Source: Ramazzottius varieornatus (lineage: Eukaryota > Tardigrada > Eutardigrada > Parachela > Ramazzottiidae). From it: DNA of 64,000 bases. The position numbers were made by a program, and so were the translations under genes. This document shows, one piece after another, positions 60,700-64,000 of the stretch. Within the stretch, counting starts at the first letter, position 1. Each line of letters begins with the position of its first letter. Location: contig BDGG01000014.1 of assembly GCA_001949185.1 (NCBI GenBank), positions 876,504-940,503 of the forward strand, given 5' to 3'. A model generated the notes under the pieces. It was not told the DNA's origin. It did not search any database and worked only from the letters and a program-made list of their open reading frames with translations.

Positions 60700-63600
60700 C
60701 GTCCTATATATCTTTGTGTCAGAAGAGCATTCTTACTTGTGAGGATAGAATTTCTGTTGTCGTCTTGCTATATTGGTATATCATTATTTTAGGACCAGAG
60801 ACCCTTGCCTCGCTCGTGCTCAACAAAGTTGCATCCGTTTTCTTTGCCAGGGATCCCAGCCAGCTGACCGAGAAGGACAAGGGGTCGCTTTCACGGCGGA
60901 TCGGGTTAGCGACAAAGGAAGTGTTTCCACACAAGAAAGACGTCCACGGAACGTGCCAACTGACTCGAAATGGTCCCCGACACTATGTCGGACTTTCTTT
61001 ATTGTAGTTACCTGAATTATTTCGTCCAGAATGTCTTGCAACGGGCTCCAGAGCGTTGTATTGCTGTTCGAAAAGTCTGCCGGGAAAGAAGACCCGGACC
61101 GGCACTGCTAAGTTCCGTTAATACCATACGCCCCTTTTATTGCTTACGCGACATCACTGGTACTGCTGAAATTGCTTGCTTACGCTGCTTGTTTTTGCGG
61201 CAGCGAAACTTGTTCGTTGTTTTTGTCTGCTGCAAATCTCGTTCCTTTTTTCTGTTAATCGAAAATTTCCGATACATATCACCAAACCTTGAATTTATCC
61301 GAAATGCTGAAATTTCAGTATATCCTTCATAGGAAGATCCCCAACAAAATAACCTTCTTTGGATTTTTCTATAGTTCCGGCAAATTAAGTTCGTTAGGGT
61401 ATATGGTCAGTCGCACGCTGGCGAGCGGAAGCTTTTTTTCCCCACCCTCCCATCCCACGTTTACGGTATTGGTTGCTGGTTGCGTGGTCGCGCATGGTTT
61501 TCAGATGGTTCGTTGTACTCTATGCTGCCCACACTGTGTACTTTAGCTCTTTCAAATTTTGTACTGGATTCTGCTTGTAGTATTTTGTCTGTCATCTTGT
61601 CTGTAGTTTTCAGTCTTTAATAAAGAAAGGGGGTTGTTGCGATGACCGAAGAGCGCTTTGCCTGGTCGAGTTGGTCGGCAAGTTTGCGACAACTGCAGGG
61701 AAGGACTTCGGGGTCACGGCAGTCACCTTTCCCTGAGCCCCAACTACACGTCTGTTGTTCGATGGTAAAGCTAGGGTACGCCAACTTTACGTTATCCGCG
61801 TCGATGGTGGGAATGCTGTTTCTCGAATATCTCGGGTAGCTGCTTTTCTAGCGCTTCGACAAAAGGCAACTACAGTGTGAAGGGAATACAGATGAAAGCT
61901 AACTCTCATCAGAAGTAGAACCGCGGTGGAGAAACCAGCAAAGTTTTCAATATCCGGCTGGTTATTCGGTAGCGCCAGATAAATTTTCTTCTTCAGTCTT
62001 TACAGCGGTCCGGTTTGACCTGCTTCTGCCCAAACTCTTCAATAGACACCCCTCTTTCATCCACAGCTAAAGTCAAACTCAATCGTGCAATGGGGAAGAA
62101 ACTACATACTTTCTTCTCGAACGCGGAGCTCAATAAAAACTCCCCTTCATATTCCTTACAAGATTTTGTTCAACGAATGACTTCCCAGCCTACGCTCTAA
62201 TTTTGCAGTATGGCCATAAGTTTCTTTCACTTTATTGCAAAAATTTGCCGAGATCGAACGACCAAAGAATTTCTGGTGAACGCAGCTTTAAAACTTGTTG
62301 AACCCTCAGCTGCTGTGTAATGTTTCACAAAATCTAATCTACCCGGGCCTCGGGAGGAAGAAATTTTTCGTCGACAAAGCTGAGTTATCGAGTCACTTAT
62401 TTCCTGGGGGTTTTTTGAACAGCACCTGTTTTGTCGAAATTGAGGCGACAGTCGATAACCGGTTTGTTCTGCACGTTTTGACATGGGTTATGGATTTTCG
62501 AGTGCGCTGGTTTCGAGAAAATAACAATCTTAACGAAGAAGGCACAATTTTCATGATTATGTTACAAAATAAAGCGAATCCAGCAATGCAACGTGAAGCT
62601 GAGATACAGCTCCCTTATGTTCAAACGAAAGACAGGCCTCACACTATTTTCATTAAAAAGAAAGAATCAAAGTATTCCGTCTGTCTAGAGATAGAAGTTC
62701 TTAAATTAAGCACACGTAGTCACTTTTTTAGACAGTTCTTTAAAGGTTTTCGCCAGACCTGTACATTAATGTTTAAATTAATTTCAAATGTTTTCAAATG
62801 TTTAAATTACTCTAACCAAATTATCCCCCGCGATTTTCCGAAATGTTCGAAAACGGTATTGCAGATCTCGAAATAAATTGCGGATCTGCAAAATATTGCG
62901 AGCCCAGCCGGCCAACCTCAATACGCTTTTGTGTGGCTCTACTTCTAAGGTAATCCCTTCCCAGTGCGGATACGACTGCACAACTCATTCCTCTCGAACG
63001 TCAGTATGGTTGCATACTCGACGGCGCGGCGAATTCTATCAAATTCAACGGGACTAGCAGAGTGCGAAGCAATGCGTGGAAAATCGGAAGTTCTTCTAGA
63101 CCTCCTCCCGTTTATTTCCCGGATTTTTTCTGATTTCCTGGTGTTGTTGGTCATGTCATATGTCATGTGCCAGAAGGCGTGACCTGCCATGTTGTATGAT
63201 GTGACCTGACATGATATGTTAGCGGTTTCAATACACTGTGGCTTGATTTTTGATTGATCGGCAAATTGGGAAGCTTCACAATTTGCCGACCTGCTCTTTT
63301 CATCCATCTCATACATTTTTTCAAATCTGAAGTCATTCTTCTCTTTTTCTTGTGAAAGTAGAGAACAATAAGCTTGCCCTGTCTGAAGAATCAAACGTAA
63401 TCCTCGGCAGGTTGGCCAATTGATCAAAAGCTTTTCTGGAGTTGGTTGTAAACGGCTGACACAATGGAAACCTTGGCTCATTCATGGCGGCTTACTCAGA
63501 TCATATCTCCTTCTTTTCGGACTTTGAGTTTCTACCAATGTTTACAGACGCGCAGCTCGACAACAAAAGTGAATGGTCTATTCATCAATATCCTCCTTCA

Positions 63601-64000
63601 AAAAATTTGCGTCACAAACCCAACTTAATTCGCTACCAATTATGGCGCCCAATATTCTACCTCATTCCTCTCTGTTTTTCAATATCTGGCACTTGAAAAA
63701 AATTTCGCTTCACAGTCGGTCTTTTTTCTGCCATACCCGCACTACTAACATATGCGATGCTGGCTTCTAAGTTTGTCTAACGATCCAAGTTTTCCTATAA
63801 TTTGCGAATTCAGCGAATTTTGACAGTCTTGTGAATTCATCCACTTTGACGAACCTAATCTTGTCGGTACAACATCATCTTTCAGACGTCGAAACTTATC
63901 CGAACCAAACTCCTGCTCCGAAAGATGAGCATCACAAATCCAAGCGGGACCACGACCAACATGTTTCAATCCCAAACTCGAAACACCACTTCCTCCTCAC
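60700..64000. other. Terminal interval without a confident gene
   Basis: Open frames of 60-190 codons exist, the longest at 62,295-62,876 (plus). It begins at a non-ATG codon and includes FVEIEATVDNRFVLHV and QLPYVQTKDRPHTIFIKKKE; no domain was recognised. GTGACCTG(A/C)CATG repeats lie at 63,179-63,214. A gene continuing past 64,000 cannot be excluded. Confidence 0.4.

Overview
This is a eukaryotic, invertebrate-type window. Genes are split by short GT-AG introns (about 45-400 bp), lie on both strands, and often sit head-to-head or tail-to-tail. There is no bacterial operon structure. A small ecdysozoan, most likely a tardigrade, fits best: compact multi-exon housekeeping genes, expanded ANF-receptor-type and gustatory-receptor-like genes, moderate GC and many small DNA-transposon relics. 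The phylum is an inference, not something a marker in the window proves.

Layout. 0-7 kb: a 1.1-kb inverted-repeat element, a decayed plant-type UDP-glycosyltransferase copy (-), and a broken PIF/Harbinger transposon (MADF-BESS gene on +, DDE transposase on -, with a stray P-type ATPase fragment). 7-10.3 kb: gene-poor, with one MITE-like repeat. 10.4-14.8 kb: a rhodopsin-like GPCR interrupted by one TAG, then an ANF-receptor ectodomain gene (copy A). 15-17.4 kb: little. 17.5-18.9 kb: a DIRS-like tyrosine-recombinase retroelement remnant. 19.8-33.1 kb: the housekeeping core, namely thioredoxin-glutathione reductase (-), PGAP3 (-), histidyl-tRNA synthetase (+), SFT2-domain protein (-) and glycerol-3-phosphate dehydrogenase (+). 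33-35.4 kb: non-coding, with nested inverted repeats. 35.6-48.1 kb: gustatory-receptor-like gene 1 (+), an intact plant-type UGT (+), a decayed gustatory-receptor-like gene 2 (-) and ANF-receptor copy B (+). 49.5-56.0 kb: an unrecognised multi-exon gene (-) whose large intron holds a CR1/Jockey-like LINE. 56.7-60.5 kb: a CACTA/EnSpm-like transposase gene and a chromodomain gene. 60.6-64 kb: no confident gene.

The strongest result is the thioredoxin-glutathione reductase. It has two consecutive glutaredoxin modules (CPYC and CPFC) in front of the reductase, where the known animal and flatworm enzymes carry one. It ends in Gly-Cys-UGA-Gly-stop, and a type II SECIS hairpin can be folded by hand about 110 nt downstream, so it reads as a genuine selenoprotein.

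Other notable points: a soluble UGT with a full 44-residue plant PSPG box in an animal locus; two paralogous natriuretic-receptor-like ectodomains with the same exon structure, including a conserved 25-nt microexon, and no visible kinase or cyclase domain; and a family of about 50-bp hairpins with GTGCGCCACTT arms scattered through introns of several unrelated genes. The window contains two UGT-plus-ANF-receptor neighbourhoods, one mostly decayed and one mostly intact, which suggests an old segmental duplication.
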